From: Ketogulonicigenium robustum
GTDB taxonomy: Bacteria > Pseudomonadota > Alphaproteobacteria > Rhodobacterales > Rhodobacteraceae
Reading direction: 5' to 3'
Assembly (NCBI RefSeq): GCF_002117445.1
Contig: NZ_CP019937.1
Location: forward strand, 2,229,501 to 2,293,500
Length of the DNA: 64,000 nt
How positions within the stretch are numbered: the first letter of the stretch is position 1; each line of letters begins with the position of its first letter. The notes under the pieces were generated by a model that was not told the origin of the DNA, ran no database searches, and saw only the letters and a list, made by a program, of their open reading frames with translations. Below, piece after piece: positions 45,714 to 55,079 of this stretch. The position numbers and the translations under genes are program-made.

Positions 45714-46210
45714 CCCGCCCGCCCTCGGCCCGCCTAGTCGCCCTGCTGATCGGATTTTCGGCCATTGCCTGCGCAGGGCCAATGTTTGCGCAGACCACGA
45801 TTGCCATGTCGGGCCTGCAAACCGACCCCGCCGCCCCGATCGAGGTGACATCGGATACGCTCAGCGTCAGCCAAAGCGACCAGCGTGCCGTGTTTTCCAG
45901 CAATGTTATCATTACGCAGGGCGATCTGCGCATCAGCGCCGAAACAGCCGAGGTCAGCTATGACGGCGCGAGCGGGCAAATCACCGAACTGCAGCTGGAA
46001 GGTGGCGTCACCCTGACAACCCCGACCGAGGCCGCCGAATCCGAAACCGCGCAGTATATCATCGGCACATCGCATCTGACGATGATGGGGAACGTGCTGC
46101 TAACGCAGGGCGCCATGGTTGTTGCGGGCGACACTATGTTGACCGACCTGCGCGCAGGCACCGCGCAAATGAACGGCAATGTTCGCAGCAGCTTCGCGAC
46201 TGGGCAGTAA
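45710..46210 (+). CDS. lptA: LPS transport periplasmic protein LptA
   Basis: A 166-residue exported protein (signal peptide about residues 1-26) with the OstA/LptA domain: IEVTSDTLSVSQSDQRAVFSS, then NVIITQGDLRISAETAEV. It forms the periplasmic bridge for LPS to LptD. The ATG at 45710 overlaps the lptC stop; lptB starts 1 nt after its stop. Confidence 0.92.
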   Translation: MTRPPSARLVALLIGFSAIACAGPMFAQTTIAMSGLQTDPAAPIEVTSDTLSVSQSDQRAVFSSNVIITQGDLRISAETAEVSYDGASGQITELQLEGGVTLTTPTEAAESETAQYIIGTSHLTMMGNVLLTQGAMVVAGDTMLTDLRAGTAQMNGNVRSSFATGQ

Positions 46211-46211
46211 C

Positions 46212-46946
46212 ATGGAACACACCGCCGGCCTGAATGTGCGCAACCTGCGCAAAAGCTATCGCCGCCGCCCGGTGATCCGCGATGTCAGCCTGCGGCTGGA
46301 ACGCGGCGAGGTTGTGGCCTTGCTCGGGCCGAACGGGTCGGGCAAAACCACCTGCTTTTACGCGATTGCGGGGCTGGTTCAGGCCGACGCGGGCCAAGTG
46401 ATGATCGACGGGCGTGATGTCAGCACGCTGCCGATGTACCGCCGCGCGCGGCTGGGCATCGGCTATCTGCCGCAGGAAATGTCGATTTTTCGCGGCATGT
46501 CTGTCGAAGACAACATCATGGCGATTCTGGAAATTGCCGAAAGCGACCATTCCCGCCGCCGCGAGCGGTTGGAGGAGCTGCTGGCCGAGTTTTCGATCAC
46601 CCACATCCGTCGCGCCCCCGCCCTTGCCCTTTCGGGCGGCGAGCGTCGCCGTGCCGAAATCGCCCGCTGCTTAGCGGCAGGCCCCAGCTATGTCCTGCTG
46701 GACGAACCTTACGCCGGGGTCGACCCTATTGCAGTGGCCGAAATCCGCGCGCTGGTGGCGCAATTGAAAACCCGCGGCATTGGCGTGCTGATCACCGACC
46801 ACAATGTGCGCGAGACGCTGGAAATCGTTGATCGCGCCTACATTTTGCACGACGGCAAAGTTCTGATGTCGGGAACGACCGCCGAAATCGTGGCGAATCC
46901 CGATGTGCGGCGCGTTTATTTGGGCGCAGATTTCAGCATGGGGTAA
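46212..46946 (+). CDS. lptB: LPS export ABC transporter ATPase LptB
   Basis: A 244-residue ATPase with Walker A GPNGSGKT, signature LSGGERRR, Walker B VLLDEPYAGVDPIAV and the H-loop ITDHNVRET, the LptB-type version. It powers LPS extraction with LptFG, which are elsewhere. In many proteobacteria rpoN follows; here a 209-nt gap leads straight to hpf. Confidence 0.94.
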   Translation: MEHTAGLNVRNLRKSYRRRPVIRDVSLRLERGEVVALLGPNGSGKTTCFYAIAGLVQADAGQVMIDGRDVSTLPMYRRARLGIGYLPQEMSIFRGMSVEDNIMAILEIAESDHSRRRERLEELLAEFSITHIRRAPALALSGGERRRAEIARCLAAGPSYVLLDEPYAGVDPIAVAEIRALVAQLKTRGIGVLITDHNVRETLEIVDRAYILHDGKVLMSGTTAEIVANPDVRRVYLGADFSMG

Positions 46947-47155
46947 AGGCCGCTGGCCACCCCCTGCCGCCCGTCTTTGCCGATTGTAACAGTTTTTTCC
47001 AATATCGTTGACTTTGCATTCTGGCTGGGGCCGAATGGACCTGACGGAACCCCATGCCGAAAGGAGGATCCCAAGAGACGCCCCTTTCCTGTGGGGACCG
47101 TCTAGGACCTGCAGCCCGCCCATCAGGGCGGCGACAGCGCAACCAGGAGGAATCC
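46947..47155 (+). other. Intergenic region before hpf
   Basis: 209 bases. TTGACT at 47008-47013 followed after 17 bp by CCGAAT is a weak promoter candidate for hpf-ptsN. No rpoN or remnant of it is visible. Confidence 0.35.
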
Positions 47156-47740
47156 ATGCGTTACCAGATCAGTGGAAAACAACTCGATATCGGCGATGCC
47201 CTGCAGCAGCATGTGCGCACCGAGCTGGACGAGATCATCGCAAAATATGCCGGTCGCCCGACCAGCGCGGTGGTCAGCTTCTCGCGCATCGCACACGAAT
47301 TTTCCTGCGAGGTTACCGTCCACCTGTCCACAGGCCTGATCGCACAATCACGCGGGCGCGACGCCGAAATCTACGCCGCCTTTGCCAAAGCCGCCGAACG
47401 AATGGGCAAACAATTGCGCCGCGCCAAGCGCCGCTTGAAGGACCATTATGCCGCCCGTCCGCAGCCGGTTGAACTTCTGGCCGGTTCCGCCTATATCCTC
47501 GCGCCGATAGAGGACAGCGACGAAACCGAGAACGAGGCCGAGAACACCAACCCGACGATCGTAGCGGATATGCAGGCGCAGATTCCGGCGTTGTCGGTAG
47601 GCGAGGCGGTAATGCAAATGGAACTGGCAGATATCCCCGTCCTGATGTTCCAAAATGAAAAACATGGCGGGCTGAATGTGGTCTACCGTCGCGATGATGG
47701 TAACATCGGCTGGATCGACCCGCGCAACTCCGGTTTATAG
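47156..47740 (+). CDS. hpf: Ribosome hibernation promoting factor, long form
   Basis: A 194-residue protein. The N-terminal HPF/RaiA domain (MRYQISGKQLDIGDALQQHV onward) binds the 30S decoding region; the C-terminal dimerisation domain (about 140-194, PVLMFQNEKHGG and NIGWIDP) makes it the long form that forms 100S ribosome dimers in stationary phase. AGGAGG lies 5 nt before the ATG at 47156. ptsN follows after 24 nt. Confidence 0.93.
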   Translation: MRYQISGKQLDIGDALQQHVRTELDEIIAKYAGRPTSAVVSFSRIAHEFSCEVTVHLSTGLIAQSRGRDAEIYAAFAKAAERMGKQLRRAKRRLKDHYAARPQPVELLAGSAYILAPIEDSDETENEAENTNPTIVADMQAQIPALSVGEAVMQMELADIPVLMFQNEKHGGLNVVYRRDDGNIGWIDPRNSGL

Positions 47741-47764
47741 CAACCGGGCAAGACAGGATCCCTC

Positions 47765-48229
47765 ATGAAGCTTGGCGACATCCTTCAGCCGAACGCCGTA
47801 AAGGTGCTTGTTGGCTCGAACACCAAAAAGCGCCTTTTTCAGGACTTGGGTGAGCTGGCAGAAGCCTGCTACGGCCTTGATACCGAACAGGTCGTGACAG
47901 CCCTGCTGGAACGCGAAAGCCTGGGACCCACTGGTGTGGGCCACGGCGTTGCGTTGCCGCACGCCCGGATGGAGGGGATAGACAGCGTTCAAGGCATGTT
48001 CATCCGCCTTGAAAAGCCGATGGACTTCGAAGCGATCGACCGTCAGCCGGTGGATCTGGTCTTTGCATTGCTGGCCCCCGCCCACGCGGGGGTCGACCAC
48101 CTGAAGGCACTGGCGCTGGTGTCGCGCACCATGCGCGACCAGAATGTGCTGTCGAAGCTGCGGTCCAATTCCGATCCGGCAACGCTGCACACCATTTTGA
48201 CAGACGCGCCAGCTACACAGTTGGCTTAA
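47765..48229 (+). CDS. ptsN: Nitrogen-PTS EIIA component PtsN
   Basis: A 154-residue EIIA-Ntr protein with the phosphorylated histidine H66 in GVALPHAR. It is the regulatory output of the PTS-Ntr chain, sensing nitrogen and potassium state and controlling other proteins by binding. Standard partner of hpf. Its 3' end overlaps the convergent gene at 48213 by 17 nt. Confidence 0.94.
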   Translation: MKLGDILQPNAVKVLVGSNTKKRLFQDLGELAEACYGLDTEQVVTALLERESLGPTGVGHGVALPHARMEGIDSVQGMFIRLEKPMDFEAIDRQPVDLVFALLAPAHAGVDHLKALALVSRTMRDQNVLSKLRSNSDPATLHTILTDAPATQLA

Positions 48230-48581
48230 GCGCAGCCTTCACCGCTGCATGGCGGCGGTGAAGCCACGGCTCGTTGATGAACGTGCCAAAGGGGAACAGA
48301 CTGAACACAAAGGTGCGCAGAACCCCGCCAACGCCCCACCCCAAGCCGGGCAGAACAATCACCATCCCCAGCAGATACAGCAGGAACGCATAGCCGTGGA
48401 TCTGCCCCGTCAGCGGAACCAGCGCGTCGTTGCCACCCCAGTATTTCAACGGCATCGCCACCAGAAACAGGGCCAAAGTCGTAACGCCCTCGATCACGGC
48501 GATAATACGGAACAGGCCCAGTGCTGGGTCTTTCCAAGATGGAATAGTATTCAAGCGATCCTCCATTGGCGGCTTCGGCAT
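48213..48581 (-). CDS. DUF3817-like small integral membrane protein
   Basis: A 122-residue protein with about three helices and the DUF3817 pattern: LGLFRIIAVIEGVTTLALFLVA, then VPLTGQIHGYAFLLYLL, and the FGTFINEPWL end. Function unknown. Start taken as ATG 48581 (MPKPPME); ATG 48566 is an alternative, and neither has a strong RBS. Convergent overlap with ptsN. Confidence 0.75.
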   Translation of the reverse strand: MPKPPMEDRLNTIPSWKDPALGLFRIIAVIEGVTTLALFLVAMPLKYWGGNDALVPLTGQIHGYAFLLYLLGMVIVLPGLGWGVGGVLRTFVFSLFPFGTFINEPWLHRRHAAVKAALKPTV

Positions 48582-48677
48582 GGTTTGATCACAGGGGTGC
48601 GCCGCCGCCAAGCCCACACTGGAAGTCAGGCCGGCAAACCTATATCAAGGCCGCGTGATCCCGCGAAAGGAACCGCT

Positions 48678-49364
48678 ATGACCTTCGACCGCCGCCTCAA
48701 GATCGCCCCCTCCATTCTATCCGCCGACTTCGCTGCGCTTGGCGCCGAATGTCGCGCCGTCGAGGAACAAGGTGCCGATTGGGTGCATGTCGATGTGATG
48801 GACGGGGCCTTCGTGCCGAACCTGACGTTCGGCGCTGTCGCAGCCAAAGCGATGCGGCCGCATATTCGCGGGGTGATGGATGTGCACCTGATGGTCGCCC
48901 GTCCCGATGACTGGATCGCCGATTTCGTGGCGGCAGGGGCGGATTTCATCACCATTCACCCCGAATCCGGCCCCCATACGCATCGCACATTGCAAAGCAT
49001 CCGCAAAGCCGGGGTCAAAGCAGGCCTAGCCCTGAACCCGGGCACAGGCCTTGATGGGCTGGAATGGCTACTTGATGACATCGACCTGATCTGCGTGATG
49101 AGCGTGAACCCCGGCTTTGGCGGCCAAAGCTTTATCCCCTCTGCCCTGCCCAAAATCGCGGCCATTCGCAATCTAATCGCAGATCGCCCGATCCATATCG
49201 AAGTCGACGGCGGCGTAGTTCCCCAAAACGCTGGCGCGATTGTGGCCGCAGGGGCCGACGTGCTGGTTGCGGGGTCTGCGGTGTTCAAGGGCGGCTCGTT
49301 GGCCGCCCCCGATGTTTACGGGCGCAATATCGCCGCGCTGCGCGCCGGGGCAGCGGCGGGTTAA
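48678..49364 (+). CDS. rpe: Ribulose-phosphate 3-epimerase
   Basis: A 228-residue TIM-barrel enzyme interconverting ribulose-5-phosphate and xylulose-5-phosphate. Catalytic and metal residues are in the family motifs SILSADF, HVDVMDGAFVPNLTFG, MDVHLMV, VMSVNPGFGGQSF and VDGGV. AAAGGA precedes the ATG at 48678. The frame open upstream is unsupported. Convergent with the MATE gene, overlapping by 4 nt. Confidence 0.95.
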   Translation: MTFDRRLKIAPSILSADFAALGAECRAVEEQGADWVHVDVMDGAFVPNLTFGAVAAKAMRPHIRGVMDVHLMVARPDDWIADFVAAGADFITIHPESGPHTHRTLQSIRKAGVKAGLALNPGTGLDGLEWLLDDIDLICVMSVNPGFGGQSFIPSALPKIAAIRNLIADRPIHIEVDGGVVPQNAGAIVAAGADVLVAGSAVFKGGSLAAPDVYGRNIAALRAGAAAG

Positions 49365-50713
49365 ACCAGCCTCTTGATCGGTTTATTGCGCCAGACGAAC
49401 CAGTAATACAGCGCATTCAGCACCATCATCATGCTGAAGTTTGCCGCATAGGCCCACCAGATCCCCTGAATCCCGATCGCACGCGAGAGGAAGATCGCCA
49501 GCGGCACCTCGAGCAGGACGATACAGCCTATCCCGATGATCATCGGCGGCAGAACAGTGCCCGATGCGCGCATGATGCCGCCCAGCACGGCACCCGCGCC
49601 GAACAGCAGGCTGGACCACGTGACAATGTTCAGCAACATCTGGCTGAGGGCGACGACCGCGGCATCCGTCACGAACAACCCGACAATCCAATGCGAGGCC
49701 AGATAGACGATAAGCACCAGCGAGCCGGTCAGCGCGATATTCATTTGCAGCGCGGTCAGCGCCACTTTGTGCAACCGATCCACCTGCCCCGCGCCAATCG
49801 CCTGCGCGCCGAAAATCGACGCGGCGATGGAAATCGAGATCGCCGGAAACTGCACATAGCTGAGAACTTGGTTCACCGCACCGAACGCCGCCGTCGCGTT
49901 CGAGCCGAAGGCGTTGACCAGCCCGATAATCACAATGCCCGCAACCGCGCCGGTGATCATCTGCACGCCGGTAGGAATACCCAGCTTCAACGTCAGAAGC
50001 AGGATCTTCATGTCAGGCTTCATGTTGCGCAGCAGCGCGGCATCGGGGGCCATCGGGTGACGTTTCCAGCGCAGATAGAACCCCAACGCGATGGTCGAGA
50101 TGGTGAAGGCGATCAGCGAAGCATAGGCCGCCGCCTCGACCCCCAGCTGCGGCAGGCCGAGCCAACCCTGAATCAGCGCGGGCGTGATGAACGCGCCGAT
50201 AATCGTCGACAAAACCAAGGAATAAAGCGGCGTCACCGTATCGCCCACCCCGCGCAGCATAGCGGACGAGACGAAGAACAGGAACATCACCGGCATCGAC
50301 AGGAAGCTGACTCGCGCAAAGCGTACCGCGTCATCCAGGATGTTCGCGGGCGTGCCTAGCAGCATCATCAGGTTGCGTGAGTAGATGCCGGTCGAAATAC
50401 CGATCACCACGCCGCCGATCAGAACGACAGTCAAAATGGTGCCAGTAATCGCTTTGACCTTGGCATGGTCGCGCGCGCCAAAGGCCTGTCCGATCAACAC
50501 CGAGCCGCCCGCCGACATGCCGATCAGGAAGGCGATGAACAGGAACATAATCGGAAAGAACACCGACGCGGCGGCCAAAGCATCGGTGCCCAGCAAGCGC
50601 CCGATAAAGATGTTGTTAATCGTGCCTTGCAACGATTGCAGCATGTTCGCCGCCATCATCGGCAATACGAACAGCAGGAAAGTCTGCCAGAACGGCTTTT
50701 CAGCTTTTGTCAT
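49361..50713 (-). CDS. MATE-family multidrug/sodium antiporter
   Basis: A 450-residue 12-helix membrane protein with the MATE opening LFVLPMMAANMLQSLQGTIN and SAGGSVLIGQAFGARDHAKV. It exports cationic drugs or metabolites in exchange for Na+ or H+. The ATG at 50713 is chosen over a TTG at 50731. Minus strand, 151 nt downstream of the sulfotransferase gene, and not clearly part of that operon. Confidence 0.88.
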   Translation of the reverse strand: MTKAEKPFWQTFLLFVLPMMAANMLQSLQGTINNIFIGRLLGTDALAAASVFFPIMFLFIAFLIGMSAGGSVLIGQAFGARDHAKVKAITGTILTVVLIGGVVIGISTGIYSRNLMMLLGTPANILDDAVRFARVSFLSMPVMFLFFVSSAMLRGVGDTVTPLYSLVLSTIIGAFITPALIQGWLGLPQLGVEAAAYASLIAFTISTIALGFYLRWKRHPMAPDAALLRNMKPDMKILLLTLKLGIPTGVQMITGAVAGIVIIGLVNAFGSNATAAFGAVNQVLSYVQFPAISISIAASIFGAQAIGAGQVDRLHKVALTALQMNIALTGSLVLIVYLASHWIVGLFVTDAAVVALSQMLLNIVTWSSLLFGAGAVLGGIMRASGTVLPPMIIGIGCIVLLEVPLAIFLSRAIGIQGIWWAYAANFSMMMVLNALYYWFVWRNKPIKRLV

Positions 50714-50848
50714 CTCGGTGGTGTCCCGCAAAAGGTGGGGCTCTGCCGATCAGAATACCTAACCCACAGCAAGGGCAGCAGCCACCAACGGGCGGGTCCG
50801 ATAACACAGAGGTGCCATCCGAATATACGTCATTCCCCGATGACGCCA

Positions 50849-50870
50849 GTGTGAATGTAACCGTTCACAC
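50849..50870. repeat. Inverted repeat at the 3' end of the sulfotransferase gene
   Basis: GTGTGAA (50849-50855) and TTCACAC (50864-50870) are perfect 7-bp arms; the right arm overlaps the stop codon of the sulfotransferase gene (50865-50867). Either a weak end-of-operon hairpin or an operator for the MATE gene promoter, which lies on its left. Confidence 0.4.
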
Positions 50871-52298
50871 CCCGTCGCTGGGACGCCAATCGCCAAAGCC
50901 GAAGGCCATGTAATCACGCGCGTAGGCCTCGCGCGCCTGCGCCTCAAGGCTGGGCGAGTAGATCCGCACCAGACGTGCTGCGTGGGGGTCGGTGGGAAAG
51001 GGTAACTCGGGCAAATCATCGCGGCCAACTTGCGCAGCAAGCAAGGCAAGCCCCTCGGGCAGCTCATCCTCGCGCAGGACAGCGTCTGGCGTCGCGAATT
51101 GGGCGAAACCCTGCAGCGTGGCGACCTGCGATGCCCAGCAACCGTCAACCCGCAGCGCCGTCTGACTGGACAGGTTCGCCTTAACGAAGGTCAGAAAGGA
51201 CGAAAAGGCCGCGGCATGCAGGATATCGTCGGTATGGGGGCCTTCGCCGCCCTCGGGCATCGGCATGGCGAAGTGGCGCGCCAAGTGGTTGCGGATTTGG
51301 CGGAACCCCTTGCCGTCGGCGCACAAGATATTGTCGCAAAAGGCCGCATGCGCGCGCGCCAGCGGGTGGCGCAACACGGTGAAGCTGCGGTGACCGGGCC
51401 GATCGGCTTTCCACTGGCGCAACGTGCCCAAGTTGAATTTCTGCTCCGGCGCCGCACCATCCAGCGCGGCCAGCCAGTCTGTCACCGCCTGCACGGGGCC
51501 TGACGCAACTGGCAGAAACAAAAGGTTGCTGCGCGCCGCCGCGACAAACCCCGGCACGCCAGGGCCTCGGCGCGGTTCGAAATTCGGCGTGCGCGACAGG
51601 TTGAACCGGTCCAGACGCGCCAAGGCCTCTTCCATTTCGGGGAAGTTTTCAACCTTGTCGGCCACCGCCTCGGGGTTTTGCTTTTTCACCTTCTGGTCCA
51701 ACGCCTCTAGGCGCCCTTCGACCCCCAAGAACACGGCCAGACCATTCAGCACAGCCAGATCGTGCAGGTCGTCGTAATCGATATAGAACGCGGTCTGCCC
51801 CGTGGTCTGCAGGCCGTGCATCAGCGTCACTTGAAAGGCCTGATGGGCTTGCAGATGCTCCTCAAACTCGGCGGCGTCGAAGCCGATCACCTCGCGCTTG
51901 GCGTTGGTGATATTGGTGACCTTCCACTGCCCCGTCGCCGATGCGATCTTGCGGCTGATATAGCTGTCGATCGGGTTGCGGGTCAGGATAACCTTGGCCA
52001 CTTTGGGATCGGGCAGGATTTTATCCAGCACGCGCGCGTCGTGGTTGCTGAAAAAGCGAAAGCCCTGCAACACCCCCCCCCGCGCGTTGCGGATCTTTTT
52101 CAGCAGCGCCATCGGGTCGGCCACGCGGTCGGCATAGGTCACGCCCAGCAAATCCTCGCGCGCGGGGTAGCCGATGAACTGCGGGTTAAACGCCTCGCCC
52201 AAGCACGCAACGCCGGGAATGGTGTTCAGGTTCGTTTCAAGGAAATTCGAGCCCGTGCGCATTTCGGCAAAGACGACGAAGCTGTCAAATTTTGTCAT
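50865..52298 (-). CDS. Two-domain sulfotransferase (NodH-like N-terminal half)
   Basis: A 477-residue protein. Residues about 5-240 resemble NodH-type sulfotransferases: the 5'-phosphosulfate loop AEMRTGSNFLE (11-21) and the 3'-phosphate motif VILTRNPIDSYISRK (103-117), both PAPS-binding. The second half (about 255-470) contains FTVLRHPLARAHAAF (near 300), again a 3'-phosphate-type motif, like the sulfotransferase-2 family of carbohydrate sulfotransferases. It starts 3 nt after the GT14 gene, the last gene of the glycan operon. Likely adds sulfate to a surface glycan. Whether both halves are active is unknown. Confidence 0.75.
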   Translation of the reverse strand: MTKFDSFVVFAEMRTGSNFLETNLNTIPGVACLGEAFNPQFIGYPAREDLLGVTYADRVADPMALLKKIRNARGGVLQGFRFFSNHDARVLDKILPDPKVAKVILTRNPIDSYISRKIASATGQWKVTNITNAKREVIGFDAAEFEEHLQAHQAFQVTLMHGLQTTGQTAFYIDYDDLHDLAVLNGLAVFLGVEGRLEALDQKVKKQNPEAVADKVENFPEMEEALARLDRFNLSRTPNFEPRRGPGVPGFVAAARSNLLFLPVASGPVQAVTDWLAALDGAAPEQKFNLGTLRQWKADRPGHRSFTVLRHPLARAHAAFCDNILCADGKGFRQIRNHLARHFAMPMPEGGEGPHTDDILHAAAFSSFLTFVKANLSSQTALRVDGCWASQVATLQGFAQFATPDAVLREDELPEGLALLAAQVGRDDLPELPFPTDPHAARLVRIYSPSLEAQAREAYARDYMAFGFGDWRPSDGV

Positions 52299-52301
52299 GG
52301 A

Positions 52302-53993
52302 TTACCTAGGCACATAAGGCTTGGGGGAGCCTTGGTTTTTCTTGCGGTTGGTGGGCAGCAGGTCACCCATCAAATAGGGGTGCATCCCCGAATTCTTCAG
52401 CTCTTGCAGGAATTCGGCAAGGCCCGCCAGGTCAACAAGCGGCGGCAACGATGTCAGCGCGGCATGACCTGCCCCGATATTGATCATCGCTTCCTGCATC
52501 GCCCCGCGATAATCGCTGAGGAATTCGGCCAACGTCCACACCCTCACGCGAGTTTTAGACCAGTCCGACCGCAGCGCCTCAATATGTTCGGCCTCGATCT
52601 TTTGCAGCTCGGCGGCTTGGGTGCGCACACGCTCGGCGTTGGCACCTGCGCGGAACATCGGAATGATCCACGCCCCCGAAACGACACAGATGCTGGCGTT
52701 GCGGTCTTTCGCGATGGGCCATGTGATGGCCTGATTATCGGCAGGGCCGAACTGAAAGATCTGACGCTCGCCCCGTGTATTCCAGATCAGGTTGGTCAGG
52801 AACATAGAAGGGTTGTAGTCGCGTAGGCTGGCGCTATCGGATAGGCTGCCTGCAAAGATCTTCTCGTGCCCCGCGAATTCGGCGCGGTTCGGGCCAAAGA
52901 TATGGCCATGGACACGGCCCCCGACCGTGTCTTGCAGCCAGCTTTCAAACCCGTCAATCACATCGGCGAACCCCTCGAACACCGCATAGGGTGCGGCGGT
53001 CAGAATGTCGCGGCGCGACGAGACGGGGAACCGGCTTTGCATATAAAGCCCGACCCGCCCCCGCCCACGCCGGTCGGATGCGTTGGCGAATAACCGGTCG
53101 ATCTTGCCGGGGTCAGGCAGGCCGCGTTCAAGGTCGGCGGGGCGTGGGGCCAGAAATGTCTTGTATAGCAGATCCGCGCGCGGCCATGCCTTGCGCGCGA
53201 TAAAGCAGTTCGACCGCCGCAGCAGTTGCAGGTGGTCGTCGTAGAAGATCGCGGGTCGCCCCTGCCGGTCGAACTTCGCCAGCGTCAGCGACGCGCTGTG
53301 AATCTGCTTGGCATGGCGGCGGGCCAAGGTCTGGAAGTAGCTTTCATCGGGAATCCAGACCAAGCGGAAATACTGGTCGAATTCCTTGCGGCGCGGGTCG
53401 GTCAGGATCGCATCTAAGGTGGCGCGCGTCAGGCACCACCATTGCGCGCCCAAATGCGGCACGACGCCGGACGGCACCTTGCGCTGCATCCGCAGCAAAC
53501 GCTGCGCCCCCACGGCGATGTCGAACAGCCGCCGCTGGTTGCGCCACGAAAACGGGAACGCCAGCGAGAAACGCTCCTCGGACAACCCGCCGACGATCCA
53601 CGGCACCTCGGCGGTTGTAGCGCTTTCGATGAAATCGACGCCGGGCCGCTCGTCCAGAAACGCCTGCAACTCGGCCACAGGCCTTAGCGGCAGACACGAG
53701 CCCGAGCTCAGCAGCACGCGTTCGACCTCGGGGAAACTGTCGAGCATTAGTTCCGAGGCCACCAGCGTCGCATCGACGATGCCCCACTGGCCCCATTCAC
53801 ACTTGCGGCGCGATGCAAAACGGACACGGCCTTTCAGGTCGGAAAGCGCGCTGACGAAGGCTTCGTATTCATGCAGCGGCACCCGTTTGTCGACATGCAC
53901 CACTACGGGGCAGCCGCCACGCACCCAGAACCGCACCAATGCGGCGGCCCTGTCGAAATCGCGGTGGGTCAGCATCACAACGCCGAGGCTCAT
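52302..53993 (-). CDS. GT14-type (core-2/I-branching) glycosyltransferase with C-terminal extension
   Basis: A 563-residue protein. Residues about 1-290 match the branching-enzyme/xylosyltransferase fold of GT14: LGVVMLTHRDFDRA, the HVDKRVPLHEYEAF strand, SGSCLPLRPVAEL and WIPDESYFQTL. The C-terminal part (about 310-560) is a separate domain of unknown function seen with such enzymes in Rhodobacterales. AAAGGA precedes the ATG at 53993, which lies in the last codons of the GT2-type gene (4-nt overlap). It should transfer N-acetylglucosamine or xylose to a surface glycan. Confidence 0.78.
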   Translation of the reverse strand: MSLGVVMLTHRDFDRAAALVRFWVRGGCPVVVHVDKRVPLHEYEAFVSALSDLKGRVRFASRRKCEWGQWGIVDATLVASELMLDSFPEVERVLLSSGSCLPLRPVAELQAFLDERPGVDFIESATTAEVPWIVGGLSEERFSLAFPFSWRNQRRLFDIAVGAQRLLRMQRKVPSGVVPHLGAQWWCLTRATLDAILTDPRRKEFDQYFRLVWIPDESYFQTLARRHAKQIHSASLTLAKFDRQGRPAIFYDDHLQLLRRSNCFIARKAWPRADLLYKTFLAPRPADLERGLPDPGKIDRLFANASDRRGRGRVGLYMQSRFPVSSRRDILTAAPYAVFEGFADVIDGFESWLQDTVGGRVHGHIFGPNRAEFAGHEKIFAGSLSDSASLRDYNPSMFLTNLIWNTRGERQIFQFGPADNQAITWPIAKDRNASICVVSGAWIIPMFRAGANAERVRTQAAELQKIEAEHIEALRSDWSKTRVRVWTLAEFLSDYRGAMQEAMINIGAGHAALTSLPPLVDLAGLAEFLQELKNSGMHPYLMGDLLPTNRKKNQGSPKPYVPR

Positions 53994-55000
53994 GCCCAGT
54001 TTCCTTTGGACATCAGGCCCAGCACTTCCAGCTGGCGCCAATTCAAATACCTTACGCTTTTATCGCACCACAGGGTAGTGTCGTCGCCCAAGCCCTCGGC
54101 ATAAACCTGATATTCGGCGGCGCCGCCGTAGTGTTCGGCTCGGCCTGCCTCCTCGGCGGCGCGGGGCAGCAGCGCCCCGATGAATTTCGTATGGATCAGC
54201 ACGCCCGAGGCCTTCTCCCCGCCCCAGCTATCGTAAACCAGATTCAAGCCGCGCGGCAGCAGCATATGGGTCGAGCTGACATACACCATATTGGCCGACC
54301 ACTTCACCAGCGGGATCTTGTTCAACGCAGGCGCCGAGACTGGTTTTTTGTCAAAGAACGCCCGCGCCCGCACACCGCCCTGAATCCACAGGTTTTTCAG
54401 ACGCGGGTTGCGAGTGATCATGTAATTGCCACTGTCGAACCAGGGCGCAACCTCCAACGGGTCTTGCCCCTCGCGGTAGATCGCCTCCGCGATGCGACCC
54501 TCGGGGTAGGTGTCCAGCAGCATCGCGGAAAACGACCGCAGCTCCAACGAATCCAGCCAGTCGGTCAGCGCGCGAAGGGGGCGCGTGTCGCAATGGGGGT
54601 AAACCAGCAATTCGTCGGCATCGACCGTCATCACCCAATGGCCGGTGCCATAGCGGCGCGACAGGTCATTCATCCAATCGATGCCGTAGTGCGCGCGCGC
54701 ATAACTGGCCTTGGTTTCCCACAGCGACAGGTCGGGCTGTTCTTTCAGATATTCGACCGTCCCGTCCTGCGAGCCGTTGTCGATCACCAGAAAATGCCCG
54801 ACCCCCATCTTACGGTAATAGTCCAGAAAATAAGGCATCCGGATGCGTTCGTTGCGCAGCGTGGTGACCAGCAAAATCATCCCCGGCAAAATATCCGAGG
54901 TGCGGTCAAGGCTCGCTTTCAGGTCCCGCCCGCGGACACGTGCCCGCAGCAGGCCCAAAAGCCGCTGGTTTCGCAAGCGCCACTTATCAAGGACAGGCAA
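53990..55000 (-). CDS. GT2-type glycosyltransferase (GT92/DUF23-like), copy A
   Basis: A 336-residue transferase: TTLRNERIRMPYFLDYYRKM and HFLVIDNGSQDGT are the NDP-sugar-binding start, and MTVDADELLVYP is the metal-binding DxD-type motif. It is a paralogue of the next gene upstream, sharing NLWIQGGVR and the RYLNWRQLEVLGLMSKG end. The first usable start is TTG at 55000, since an in-frame stop lies just upstream; the next ATG would cut into the fold. The uncommon TTG start may keep expression low. Confidence 0.75.
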   Translation of the reverse strand: MPVLDKWRLRNQRLLGLLRARVRGRDLKASLDRTSDILPGMILLVTTLRNERIRMPYFLDYYRKMGVGHFLVIDNGSQDGTVEYLKEQPDLSLWETKASYARAHYGIDWMNDLSRRYGTGHWVMTVDADELLVYPHCDTRPLRALTDWLDSLELRSFSAMLLDTYPEGRIAEAIYREGQDPLEVAPWFDSGNYMITRNPRLKNLWIQGGVRARAFFDKKPVSAPALNKIPLVKWSANMVYVSSTHMLLPRGLNLVYDSWGGEKASGVLIHTKFIGALLPRAAEEAGRAEHYGGAAEYQVYAEGLGDDTTLWCDKSVRYLNWRQLEVLGLMSKGNWA

Positions 55001-55079
55001 GGTTACACGTTCCGGAGGTCATGACATTCTTAATTTATCTGCTACTATTGTGGCTTGGTTTTACCTTAAAGGCGAGGCC

